Of a DNA stretch of 64,000 nucleotides, positions 35,399 to 43,052 are shown piece by piece. The DNA is from Sunxiuqinia sp965230765. Its GTDB lineage: Bacteria; Bacteroidota; Bacteroidia; Bacteroidales; Prolixibacteraceae. The notes under the pieces are model-generated. The model was not told where the DNA came from, searched no databases, and saw only the letters and a list, made by a program, of their open reading frames with translations. Location of the stretch: positions 1,798,001 through 1,862,000 of the forward strand of contig CBDDLR010000001.1 of NCBI GenBank assembly GCA_965230765.1, written 5' to 3'. How positions within the stretch are numbered: position 1 is the stretch's first letter; each line of letters opens with the position of its first letter. A program made the translations under genes and the position numbers.

Positions 35399-36283
35399 TT
35401 AGATCTCAATGCCAAAAATAATACGCACAAGATATCCTAACCCAAATGATAAAATTCCGACTACGGTACTTAAAACAACCATCTCCAGGAAGCGTTTACG
35501 GAAAGGCTGATCTTTTGCAACGGATATGTAGTAGCTGTAAATGAACACCACAAAAACCGAATCAATCACCGCTACCATAAGTGCAACAAAAGGCGAGGTG
35601 AAAATGAGAAATGGGGCAACCAAAAACACAACAGCAAAAATGTACGCAAGACCTGTAAATATGGCTGGTTTTACTGCACCTTCAACATTGCCTTCCGATT
35701 TGTGTGAAAGGTATTCGGAAGATGACATGGACAAAGCACCCGCAATCCCGGCAATGATTCCGGCAAGTGCCACCAGTTTGGTATTTTGCAGGGCAAAAGT
35801 CAAGCCGGCAAGCGTTCCAAGAATCTCAACCAGGGCATCATTCAGTCCCAGCACAATTGAGCCAATGTGTTCCAGTTTTTCTTCCTTTATCATTTTAATC
35901 AGCTCTTCCTCATGGTCGTTTTCTTCTTTGCTGATTTGAGCTGCCTCTGGAATTTCATGTGCAATTTGATCGTAGTTGATCTGGGCTTTTTCTTCCCCGC
36001 GTTCCATGAGTTTTATGCCAAATGTGATTCCAAAAATTTGTGCAATCCAGTAAAATTTCCAAATCTCCCAACGGCTTGGTTCAACTTCACGGTCGGTGTA
36101 TTTGTGCCATATTTTATAGTGCCTCAATTCATCTTCTGCAATCTTGTCTAAAACCGATGCGTTGTGTTTGTTCTTCGACTTTCTTGCCAATTTTTTATAA
36201 AGATGGTACTCGGTTACCTCGTTGCGTTGAGCAATAATCAGTTGCCTGCGAGTTTCAGGTGATAATGGTTTTCTGTTCATCAA
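35399..36283 (-). CDS. Ferritin-like/rubrerythrin domain fused to VIT1 iron-manganese exporter
   Basis: 294 residues. The N-terminal half is a rubrerythrin-like four-helix bundle with iron ligands in NEVTEYH, AEDELRHY and KEENDHEEEL (about 12-125). The C-terminal half has five membrane segments of the VIT1/CCC1 type: GLNDALVEILGTLAGLTFAL, IIAGIAGALSMSSSEYLS and three more helices, ending in LVRIIFGIEI. This domain order matches MbfA-type proteins, which export iron across the inner membrane and help in oxidative or acid stress. It lies one base before the GNAT gene in transcription order and may be cotranscribed with it and the AlbA-like gene. Confidence 0.85.
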   Translation of the reverse strand: MMNRKPLSPETRRQLIIAQRNEVTEYHLYKKLARKSKNKHNASVLDKIAEDELRHYKIWHKYTDREVEPSRWEIWKFYWIAQIFGITFGIKLMERGEEKAQINYDQIAHEIPEAAQISKEENDHEEELIKMIKEEKLEHIGSIVLGLNDALVEILGTLAGLTFALQNTKLVALAGIIAGIAGALSMSSSEYLSHKSEGNVEGAVKPAIFTGLAYIFAVVFLVAPFLIFTSPFVALMVAVIDSVFVVFIYSYYISVAKDQPFRKRFLEMVVLSTVVGILSFGLGYLVRIIFGIEI

Positions 36284-36284
36284 A

Positions 36285-36740
36285 TTAATTTTTTAACCAT
36301 TCATAAAGATGATAATGATCCCCGTCCATGCCTAGTTTTGAGTAAACTTTTTGAGCTGTGTCATTGGTTTTTTCAACATAAAGGCGGACTCCCATCAATG
36401 CAGGGTCATTTTCTACGAGATTGCGAATATGCAAATACATGTTCTTATAAATGCCTTGCCCCCTGTATTCCTTCAAAATAAATACTGATTGAATCCAAAG
36501 CACAGTTCCGTTTCTCCAATCACTCCACTCAAAGGTGGTTAGCAGGGAGCCAACAATCATTCCATCCTTTTCAGCAACAAAGTAATCCCCTTTCTTTTCA
36601 TCATCAAAGACTGCCATGACCCCTTTTGTTACGATGTTCATATCCAGTTGTACTGACTCCGTTTCAAAGGCCATTTTCTGTTGGAATTCTGCAATGGTTT
36701 GTGCATCTTCAGGAATTGCTTTACGAATGATCATCTCCAT
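36285..36740 (-). CDS. GNAT-family N-acetyltransferase
   Basis: 151 residues. Acetyl-CoA-dependent acyltransferase of unknown acceptor. The fold is visible as IRKAIPEDAQTIAEFQQKMAFE at the start, IVGSLLTTFEWSD near 66-78, and the acetyl-CoA loop VFILKEYRGQGIYKNMY near 88-104 containing the Q/RxxGxG/A pattern. It ends at residue 151 after KLGMDGDHYHLYEW. It is the first gene of a minus-strand group with the ferritin-VIT1 gene and the AlbA-like gene, and diverges from the ITPase gene. The real substrate may be a small amine or a protein N-terminus; this cannot be told from the sequence. Confidence 0.82.
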   Translation of the reverse strand: MEMIIRKAIPEDAQTIAEFQQKMAFETESVQLDMNIVTKGVMAVFDDEKKGDYFVAEKDGMIVGSLLTTFEWSDWRNGTVLWIQSVFILKEYRGQGIYKNMYLHIRNLVENDPALMGVRLYVEKTNDTAQKVYSKLGMDGDHYHLYEWLKN

Positions 36741-36808
36741 AATATTTTGATCGGTAAAAATAGCAAAACTCGTTTATTGAATCTAAAATCAATCTTAATA
36801 GTTTTCCC

Positions 36809-37339
36809 ATGAAAATTGTTGTTGCCTCAAAAAATCCTGTAAAACTAAAAGCTGCACAATCGGGGTTTGAGATTTCGTTGAAACAAAACGTTGAACTTGT
36901 GGGTGTTTCGGTTGAGTCGGGTGTTTCGGATCAACCGAAAACTGATGATGAAACTTTGCAAGGAGCTAAAAACAGGGCCAAAAATGCAGCATTAAATTTC
37001 CCCAACATGAACTACTATGTAGGTATTGAAGGAGGAATTCATCAGTTAAACGGAGAATTGCTCGCTTTTGCATGGGTTGTGGTTTCTGATGGGAAAAACT
37101 TTTCGAATGCCCGAACTGGTAGCTTTACGCTGCCACCAGAGGTTGCCCGATTAATCAGTCAAGGGATGGAGCTTGGAGATGCTGATGATATTGTTTTTAA
37201 GAAGAAAAACTCCAAACAACAAAATGGTGCTGTTGGCTTGTTAACCAATGATCTGTTAACACGTGAGAAATTGTACCATCAGGCAGTTGTCCTTGCCTTA
37301 ATCCCTTTTACCAACCAACAACTTTACTTTGATAGTTAA
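36809..37339 (+). CDS. yjjX: Inosine/xanthosine triphosphatase (YjjX family)
   Basis: 176 residues. Hydrolyses non-canonical ITP and XTP, keeping damaged purines out of nucleic acids. Family segments: IVVASKNPVKLKAAQSGFE at the start, SGVSDQPKTDDETLQGAKNRAKNA near 44-66, YYVGIEGGIHQLNG near 70-83 and the C-terminal NGAVGLLTNDLLTREKLYHQAVVLAL. The length equals that of E. coli YjjX. It is a single gene, and its stop overlaps the converging NifX-like gene's stop by four bases (TTAA). Confidence 0.9.
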   Translation: MKIVVASKNPVKLKAAQSGFEISLKQNVELVGVSVESGVSDQPKTDDETLQGAKNRAKNAALNFPNMNYYVGIEGGIHQLNGELLAFAWVVVSDGKNFSNARTGSFTLPPEVARLISQGMELGDADDIVFKKKNSKQQNGAVGLLTNDLLTREKLYHQAVVLALIPFTNQQLYFDS

Positions 37340-37644
37340 ACGGAAAACTTTTGAATTATTTCCTGGATGTTGATGTGCTCTTCGTCCAGCATAATTATCT
37401 GGATTTTTGCTTTTTCAAGCTCTTTCTTTGCAGTAGGGCCAATTTCTCCAGTGACAATCTTCTTTACCTGCCTTTCTTGCAATAGTTTTACAACCCGAGG
37501 GGATACGTTTGATTCTTCTTCGCAAAAAGGATTGTCGACAAATGAGATATCTTCTCCGTTATAGATACAAAAATAAGGAGCTCGTCCAAATCGTAAATCC
37601 ATTAAAGCATTTTTTCGTTTTCCGGTTACACTAATTGCAATCAT
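37336..37644 (-). CDS. NifX/NifB-C-terminal-like dinitrogenase cofactor-family protein
   Basis: 102 residues, one domain of the dinitrogenase iron-molybdenum cofactor family. RKNALMDLRFGRAPYFCIYNGE at the start and VVKLLQERQVKKIVTGEIGPTAKKELEKAKIQI are its usual pattern. Most members outside nitrogen fixers have no known role and may bind iron-sulfur or other metal clusters. The neighbours are ITPase, an AhpD-like protein and miaB, so no nitrogenase link is suggested. It starts 30 bases after the stop of the AhpD-like gene on the same strand. Confidence 0.8.
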   Translation of the reverse strand: MIAISVTGKRKNALMDLRFGRAPYFCIYNGEDISFVDNPFCEEESNVSPRVVKLLQERQVKKIVTGEIGPTAKKELEKAKIQIIMLDEEHINIQEIIQKFSV

Positions 37645-37674
37645 GATAAGTAATATTTAACTGTTTTTTCTTTT

Positions 37675-38019
37675 TTAATTTTCATTTAACGCTTCCCAGT
37701 ATTCAACTGCCCGGCGTGTGTGTGGTATAACAATTGTTCCTCCAACAAGGTTTGCTATTGAAAATACTTCAAAGATTTCTTCAGTAGAAACCCCTTGTTC
37801 GTGGCACTTCTCCAGATGGTATTTTATACAGTCATCGCAGCGCAAAACCATGGATGAAACCAACCCAAGCATCTCTTTTGTTTTTACTGAAAGTGCCCCT
37901 TCCTGGTAGGCAAGCGTGTCAACACTGTAAATGCGTTTTAGAACTTTGTTGTCAGCGCCCAATATCTTTTCGTTCATTTTTGAACGGTATTCCTGAAATT
38001 CTTCAACTAGTTTACTCAT
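37675..38019 (-). CDS. Carboxymuconolactone decarboxylase/AhpD-family protein
   Basis: 114 residues with the AhpD active-site pattern C61-x-x-C64-x-x-x-H68 in VLRCDDCIKYH. It is likely a peroxidase-type or thiol-redox protein. The fold is all-helical, as in the YdfG/YurZ group. It begins one base after the miaB stop (38021), so it is transcribed with miaB. The second Cys pair C72 at the end of the same helix is noted but not part of the motif. Confidence 0.85.
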   Translation of the reverse strand: MSKLVEEFQEYRSKMNEKILGADNKVLKRIYSVDTLAYQEGALSVKTKEMLGLVSSMVLRCDDCIKYHLEKCHEQGVSTEEIFEVFSIANLVGGTIVIPHTRRAVEYWEALNEN

Positions 38020-38020
38020 T

Positions 38021-39358
38021 CTATAAATTTACAAGTTTTCCAATTAAGGTAGTCTGCGTGCAGTTTTCCACTTTTACTGAAACATAATCACCCTTTTTGA
38101 AGCCCATGTTTGGAAATACGACCACTTTGTTTTGTGAGCTCCTTCCAAAAAACTCGTCCGGGTTTTTCTTTGATGGCCCTTCTACCAATACTTCAAAGGT
38201 TTTGCCAATATCGTCCTGGTTGCTTTCGATGGAGAGCCTGTTCTGAAGCTCAATAATTTCGTTCAACCTTCTGGTTTTAACTTCTTCAGGAACATCATCT
38301 TCCAGGTGCGAATGAGCGTATGTGCCCGGGCGTTCAGAATATTTAAACATGAAAGACATATCAAAACCAGCCCATTCCATTAGCGATAAGGTTTCCTTGT
38401 GGTCTTCTTCTGTTTCGGTGCAAAAGCCGGAAAAAACATCAGTCGATAATCCGCAGTCAGGGATAATTTCTTTAATTGCAGAAATGCGTTTCATGTACCA
38501 TTCCCGATCGTACTTGCGGTTCATCTTGTTCAATATCCGAGAACTCCCTGATTGTAAGGGCAAATGAATGTGCCTGCAAATATTCGGGTTTGCAGCAATG
38601 GTTCGCAGCACTTTATCCGACATGTCTTTGGGGTGCGAGGTGGTAAACCGTATTCGTAGTCCGGGAACTTCTTTGGCAACCATTTCAAGTAAATCCCAAA
38701 AACGAACTGGTTTGCGCTCTCCTTCGGGGAGCCACTTGTAGGAATTTACATTTTGCCCAAGCAAGGTAATTTCTTTGTAGCCATTCTTTTCCAAATCCAG
38801 TACTTCAGCTACAATGTCCTGCGGATCGCGGCTACGCTCACGTCCGCGGGTGTAAGGAACAATGCAATAGGTACAGAAATTGTTGCAGCCACGCATGATG
38901 CTTACAAAACCGGAAATGGCTTTATCGCCAATACGAACGGGAGTTATTTTATCGTAGGTTTCGTTGGTCGATAATTCAACATTGATTGCATCGTGCGTCT
39001 CAGTTGCTTTGTCAATTAAATAGGGCAAATCTCGGTAGGCATCAGGTCCGGCAACCAGGTCAACTGTTTCATGTTCTAAAAACTGTTCGGCAACCCGTTC
39101 TGCCATACAACCTAAAATACCAACGATCAGGTTTTTATTTTTTCGCTTTTGTCCTTTCAGGTGGTTTAGCTTTCCCCAAATTCTTTGTTCCGCATTATCC
39201 CTTACCGAGCAGGTATTTATAAAAATTGCATCTGCCGTTTCAGCAGAATCACACAATGAATAGTCCCTCTCCTTCATAATGGCTGCCACCACTTCGCTAT
39301 CTGCCACATTCATTTGGCAGCCAAAAGTTTCTATAAACAGTTTTTTATCACTCATCAT
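38021..39358 (-). CDS. miaB: tRNA-2-methylthio-N6-isopentenyladenosine(37) synthase (MiaB)
   Basis: 445 residues; the ATG at 39355 is an alternative start. A radical-SAM methylthiotransferase that adds the methylthio group to i6A37 of tRNAs. The N-terminal auxiliary cluster is bound by Cys in ETFGCQMNVADSE, FINTCSVRDNAEQR and ILGCMAERV. The radical-SAM CxxxCxxC motif is in MRGCNNFCTYCIVPYTRGRERSR. The C-terminal TRAM domain (about 380-445) recognises tRNA. The enzyme is of normal length and the clusters are complete. Its message starts from a -7 element near 39378 and continues into the AhpD-like gene. Confidence 0.95.
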   Translation of the reverse strand: MMSDKKLFIETFGCQMNVADSEVVAAIMKERDYSLCDSAETADAIFINTCSVRDNAEQRIWGKLNHLKGQKRKNKNLIVGILGCMAERVAEQFLEHETVDLVAGPDAYRDLPYLIDKATETHDAINVELSTNETYDKITPVRIGDKAISGFVSIMRGCNNFCTYCIVPYTRGRERSRDPQDIVAEVLDLEKNGYKEITLLGQNVNSYKWLPEGERKPVRFWDLLEMVAKEVPGLRIRFTTSHPKDMSDKVLRTIAANPNICRHIHLPLQSGSSRILNKMNRKYDREWYMKRISAIKEIIPDCGLSTDVFSGFCTETEEDHKETLSLMEWAGFDMSFMFKYSERPGTYAHSHLEDDVPEEVKTRRLNEIIELQNRLSIESNQDDIGKTFEVLVEGPSKKNPDEFFGRSSQNKVVVFPNMGFKKGDYVSVKVENCTQTTLIGKLVNL

Positions 39359-39373
39359 CTTAAACTAAGCCTG

Positions 39374-39381
39374 CAAATTTA
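39374..39381 (-). promoter_or_regulatory. -7 promoter element for miaB
   Basis: The minus strand reads TAAATTTG, an exact TAnnTTTG match, 15 bases before the first miaB ATG. No TTG is present at the -33 distance. Confidence 0.35.
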
Positions 39382-39524
39382 TTGATTTTGACCGGATTTG
39401 GAAAAGATTTTGTACATTCTACATCGGCAATATAATTCAGGTTTTTGATGTTTAATCAATGTAAACATTTAAATTTTCAACTGATGGTTTATAACTTCCA
39501 TGAACGTAATTCAACAAGATACAT

Positions 39525-39532
39525 TATATTTG
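39525..39532 (+). promoter_or_regulatory. -7 promoter element for the SPOR-domain gene
   Basis: TATATTTG matches TAnnTTTG. Transcription would begin near 39539, so the ATG at 39553 is the real start rather than the in-frame ATGs near 39445. The -33 element is not clear. Confidence 0.45.
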
Positions 39533-39552
39533 CACCTTTAACAGGGATAGGT

Positions 39553-40035
39553 ATGAAACTATTGCTTCTGGGAATAACTTTTCTTCTAAGTTTTGGGCTT
39601 TCTGCTCAGGTATTATCATACGAAATTTTGACCGTGTCAGACTCAACTGGTTTTTTAGATGAACTCAATGTTTATCAGGATGCCAGGGTTGATTCAATGC
39701 TGAAAAATCACATTAGTATGAATCAACGTAAGAAGGGAACAGACGGTAAGCAGGGAATGGACGGTTATCGATTGGAAATCTTTTTCAGTTCGGGACTGAA
39801 TGCCCGAGGAAAAGCATTGGAAGTAAAAACAGATTTTTTAAAAAACTTCCCTGAAGAAAATGCATACATTTCTTTTTTAAGCCCAAATTTTAAAGTCCGG
39901 GTTGGTGATTTCAGAACAAAAAATGAAGCGATAAAGCTTAAACATAAAATCAGGCGGCATTACCCCAACGCCTTTGTTGTAAAAGATATCATACAGTTCC
40001 CAGAACTATATACCGAAAGAAAGAGCAATGAGTGA
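39553..40035 (+). CDS. Secreted SPOR-domain-like protein
   Basis: 160 residues from the ATG at 39553, with a signal peptide (2-20, ending FGLSAQ). The last part carries a SPOR-like repeat: YRLEIFFSSGLNARGKA near 70-86 and PNFKVRVGDFRTKNEAIKLKHKIRRHYPNAFVV near 110-142 (the two half repeats). SPOR domains bind denuded peptidoglycan glycans, often at the septum. The protein would be periplasmic. Its last 8 bases overlap the start of the PurF-like gene, so both are probably cotranscribed and translationally coupled, an unexpected pairing with no obvious shared function. Confidence 0.75.
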   Translation: MKLLLLGITFLLSFGLSAQVLSYEILTVSDSTGFLDELNVYQDARVDSMLKNHISMNQRKKGTDGKQGMDGYRLEIFFSSGLNARGKALEVKTDFLKNFPEENAYISFLSPNFKVRVGDFRTKNEAIKLKHKIRRHYPNAFVVKDIIQFPELYTERKSNE

Positions 40036-41926
40036 ATCGATTAAACACGAGTGTGGGATTGCGTTAATTCGTTTAAAAAAACCGTTACATTATTATCAGG
40101 AAAAATACGGCACCTGGCAGTATGGCCTAAACAAGCTTTACCTTTTGATGGAAAAGCAGCACAACCGTGGGCAAGATGGAGCAGGGGTGGTGAGCGTGAA
40201 GCTGGATCTTAACCCGGGGCAGGAGTACATACACCGTTACCGTTCTACCGAAACTAACCCAATTAAGGATGTTTTTGAAAAAATTGGCAAGGGAGTAAAA
40301 AAGGCCGTGAAATCGGGGAAAGATATTAGTAATATTGATTGGGCTTACCAGAATCTTCCTTACGCAGGTGAACTTTATTTAGGACACCTAAGGTATGGTA
40401 CCTTTGGCAGGAACAACATTAATTTTGTGCATCCTGTTTTGCGCCAGAATAACTGGAAATCAAGAACATTGGTGCTGGCTGGCAACTTCAATATGACCAA
40501 TACGGATGAGCTTTTCCAGAAATTAATTGATCTGGGTCAGCATCCGAAAAATTATACAGATACGGTTACCGTACTTGAAAAAGTGGGGCATTTCCTTGAT
40601 GAAGAAAACCAGTTTCGTTTCCGTCAATATAAGAATGAAGGCTATTCGAACAGGGAAATTTCACCATTGATTGAAGAGAACCTGGATGTGCAAAGTATTC
40701 TGGAGAATGCAAGCAAAGATTGGGATGGCGGATATGCAATGGCTGGATTAATTGGTCATGGCGATGCGTTTGTTACCCGTGATCCTTGGGGGATACGTCC
40801 TGCACATTATTACGAGGATGATGAAATAGTTGTTGTTGCCTCTGAGCGTCCGGTGATTCAAACGGTGATGAATGTGAAGTATGACGAGGTGAAGGAGGTT
40901 AAGCCAGGTGAAGCCTTAATTATAAAAAGGAATGGTGATGTTTCGAGTCAAATGGTTCGTGTGCCCCACAAACGCAAGTCCTGTTCTTTTGAGCGAATTT
41001 ATTTCTCCAGGGGCAGTGATGCCGATATTTACCATGAGCGAAAAGAGTTAGGTAGGTTGCTTGCCCCAACTATTTTGGAGGCCGTCGATTACAACATTGA
41101 ACAAACTGTTTTTTCATATATCCCAAACACTTCTGAAACTGCTTTTTACGGCATGATGAAAGGCGTGGATCAGCATATGATCAAGTGGAAGAAAGATCAA
41201 ATTAAGGGCAGGAATGGTAGTTTGAGCGAGGAAGAGTTGGTTGAAATTATTTCCAGGGAGCCACGTATTGAAAAAATAGCTATTAAGGATGTAAAGCTTC
41301 GTACGTTTATTGCAGACGATGCCAGCAGGGATGATTTGGTTGCCCACGTTTATGATATAACTTACGGTGTATTGAAAGAAAATGAAGACACCTTGGTGAT
41401 CATTGATGATTCAATTGTTCGTGGAACAACCCTTAAAAGAAGTATTCTTAGGATATTGGACAGACTGAATCCGAAGAAGATCATCGTTGTTTCTTCTGCT
41501 CCACAAATCCGTTATCCTGATTGTTATGGTATTGATATGGCTGTTCTTGAACGGTTCATTGCTTTCAATGCTGCCATTGAGTTGTTGAAGGATCATGGGA
41601 AAGAAGGCCTGATTCAGGAAGTATATCAAAAATGTAAAGCTCAGGAAAATCTCCCCAAAGAAGAGATTGTTAATTACGTAAAAGAAATATACCGTCAGTT
41701 TACTGCTGAAGAAGTTTCTGCAAAGATTGCCGAGTTGTTGAAACCTGAAGATTGCAAAGCAGAGGTTGAGATCATTTATCAAAGCATTGAAAACCTTCAT
41801 CAGGCTTGTCCTAACGATTTGGGTGATTGGTACTTTACAGGAAACTATCCTACTCCTGGTGGAAACAAAGTTGTAAATACTTCATATATCAATTTTGTTG
41901 AGGGGGTTGAAGGAAGAGCTTACTAA
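40028..41926 (+). CDS. Amidophosphoribosyltransferase-like protein (long PurF paralogue)
   Basis: 632 residues, longer than typical PurF (about 470-500). The Ntn-type glutaminase has the nucleophile C9 after a short propeptide (MSESIKHE), with HNRGQDGAG, GHLRYGTFG and TRDPWGIRP. The PRPP-transferase half keeps FERIYFSRGSDADIYHERKELG and VIIDDSIVRGTTLKRSILR (near 455-475). However, the usual VPDSGxxAALG segment reads SYIPNTSETAFYGMM, and an extra region of about 100 residues and a longer C-terminus are present. So it is a divergent member, widespread in Bacteroidota by my recollection. It may or may not be the purine-pathway enzyme; no pur gene is nearby. The start overlaps the SPOR gene by 8 bases. 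Confidence 0.8.
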   Translation: MSESIKHECGIALIRLKKPLHYYQEKYGTWQYGLNKLYLLMEKQHNRGQDGAGVVSVKLDLNPGQEYIHRYRSTETNPIKDVFEKIGKGVKKAVKSGKDISNIDWAYQNLPYAGELYLGHLRYGTFGRNNINFVHPVLRQNNWKSRTLVLAGNFNMTNTDELFQKLIDLGQHPKNYTDTVTVLEKVGHFLDEENQFRFRQYKNEGYSNREISPLIEENLDVQSILENASKDWDGGYAMAGLIGHGDAFVTRDPWGIRPAHYYEDDEIVVVASERPVIQTVMNVKYDEVKEVKPGEALIIKRNGDVSSQMVRVPHKRKSCSFERIYFSRGSDADIYHERKELGRLLAPTILEAVDYNIEQTVFSYIPNTSETAFYGMMKGVDQHMIKWKKDQIKGRNGSLSEEELVEIISREPRIEKIAIKDVKLRTFIADDASRDDLVAHVYDITYGVLKENEDTLVIIDDSIVRGTTLKRSILRILDRLNPKKIIVVSSAPQIRYPDCYGIDMAVLERFIAFNAAIELLKDHGKEGLIQEVYQKCKAQENLPKEEIVNYVKEIYRQFTAEEVSAKIAELLKPEDCKAEVEIIYQSIENLHQACPNDLGDWYFTGNYPTPGGNKVVNTSYINFVEGVEGRAY

Positions 41927-41950
41927 GCGATTAGTAAATTATAAAGCATT

Positions 41951-41984
41951 AAAAAAGGATCTGTCATTTGACGGATCCTTTTTT
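41951..41984. terminator. Bidirectional terminator after the PurF-like gene
   Basis: AAAAAAGGATCTGTC and GACGGATCCTTTTTT pair as a 15-base-pair stem (one G-T) around an ATTT loop. T runs follow on each strand. It separates the PurF-like gene and the converging glsB. Confidence 0.85.
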
Positions 41985-42006
41985 AGTATATGGTGTGTTT
42001 GTTTTA

Positions 42007-42966
42007 TTATTCTACCGGAGGAAACTCATCGTTCTTGTCCTTCACGTAAGTTTCAATGTGCCTGTCTTTTTTTGCTTCGTAAATATCCTTAATGGTAAGG
42101 ATTATCCCGGTTTCTTCCACCTCGCCAAATCGATCATTCAGGATGGTCCCAAAAGTTTTCATTGAAGGGCTTAGATTCATATAAGCATTAATAAGAGGAG
42201 GAATGTTTTCTCCGTGTTCCCTTACTTTTTGTGTAAGTATGCGGTAATCGTCTTTGTAAGATCCGCCATCGAAAACTTTATCCATCGCTTCCATGTCCAT
42301 GTGCATTTCCATCGGTTTTTTTGGATAAACCAAGTTGCTTTTGTCGCGGAAGTATTTTAGGAAAAAGTATTGGATCAGATTTCTTGCTTCGGTATGAAAA
42401 TGGGTATACATGGTAACCTTTCCGAAGAAATATTTCATTTCCGGATGATCAACAATTAATGCCCCTAGTCCGTCCCACAGGTTGTCCAGTGCAAAGAGTG
42501 CTTTTGCCCCTGCCTTACTCGACTGGTATGCTGGCTGTACAAAAGATCTTCCAAGCTCAACGGTATGTGGCAAGTATTCGTTCACAAACTCATCAGAAAA
42601 ATGGAATAACCTGGAAGTAGCAAGTTTTACGTTTCCTTCTTCGTCCAGCGGAGGGTTGTCGCACATTAGATAGCGATAGCCACCAAGTATCTCTTCTGCG
42701 TCAGGATCCCAAACGATAAGTTGTTTGTATGGGTTTTTTTCGTCGGTGTCGTATTGGTCTATGTCAATCTCTTTCCCTGTTCCACCACCTGCATCCCTAA
42801 ATGTTATTTCCCTTAATCTGCCAATCTCATGCATCAAATTTGGTGAATCATGATGCGTAAACACATATATCTCATTGGCACCCTTGTTGGTTTTCCGCAA
42901 AAGTTTTTCTGGCGTTAGTTCAGCCAGTACGGCTTCTTTGGGAGCAGGTGCAACAATATCCTTCAT
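42007..42966 (-). CDS. glsB: Glycine N-acyltransferase GlsB (OlsB-like GNAT)
   Basis: 319 residues. In Bacteroides GlsB joins a 3-hydroxy fatty acid to glycine, first step to glycine (and related serine-glycine) lipids. The hemolysin-like/OlsB GNAT fold is visible in HEIGRLREITFRDAGGGTGKEIDID, GYRYLMCD, TSRLFHFSDEFV, ELGRSFVQPAYQ near 140-151 and a conserved LFALDNLWDGLGALI. The C-terminal part holds KTFGTILNDRFGEVEETGI and a charged tail. The next gene on the same strand is a PlsC-like acyltransferase (glsA), the second enzyme, 86 bases upstream. The pair fits the two-gene layout known from Bacteroides. Symbol given on family and context. Confidence 0.82.
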   Translation of the reverse strand: MKDIVAPAPKEAVLAELTPEKLLRKTNKGANEIYVFTHHDSPNLMHEIGRLREITFRDAGGGTGKEIDIDQYDTDEKNPYKQLIVWDPDAEEILGGYRYLMCDNPPLDEEGNVKLATSRLFHFSDEFVNEYLPHTVELGRSFVQPAYQSSKAGAKALFALDNLWDGLGALIVDHPEMKYFFGKVTMYTHFHTEARNLIQYFFLKYFRDKSNLVYPKKPMEMHMDMEAMDKVFDGGSYKDDYRILTQKVREHGENIPPLINAYMNLSPSMKTFGTILNDRFGEVEETGIILTIKDIYEAKKDRHIETYVKDKNDEFPPVE

Positions 42967-42998
42967 ACTTAAGTCTGCTTATAATAAAATGTGAGCTA

Positions 42999-43006
42999 CA
43001 AAACTA
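42999..43006 (-). promoter_or_regulatory. -7 promoter element for glsB
   Basis: The minus strand reads TAGTTTTG, a TAnnTTTG match, 32 bases before the glsB ATG. It would give glsB a promoter separate from glsA. The -33 element is absent. Confidence 0.35.
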
Positions 43007-43052
43007 AAAAAAATAATGATAGATTCGGATTCTATCCGGCGTAATTTAATAA

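Noticed and set aside
37336..37644. NifX-like gene as evidence for nitrogen fixation
   Set aside because: This domain is common outside nitrogen fixers, and no nif gene is nearby.
39445..39552. Longer start for the SPOR protein
   Set aside because: The promoter element at 39525 and the signal peptide beginning at 39553 exclude it.
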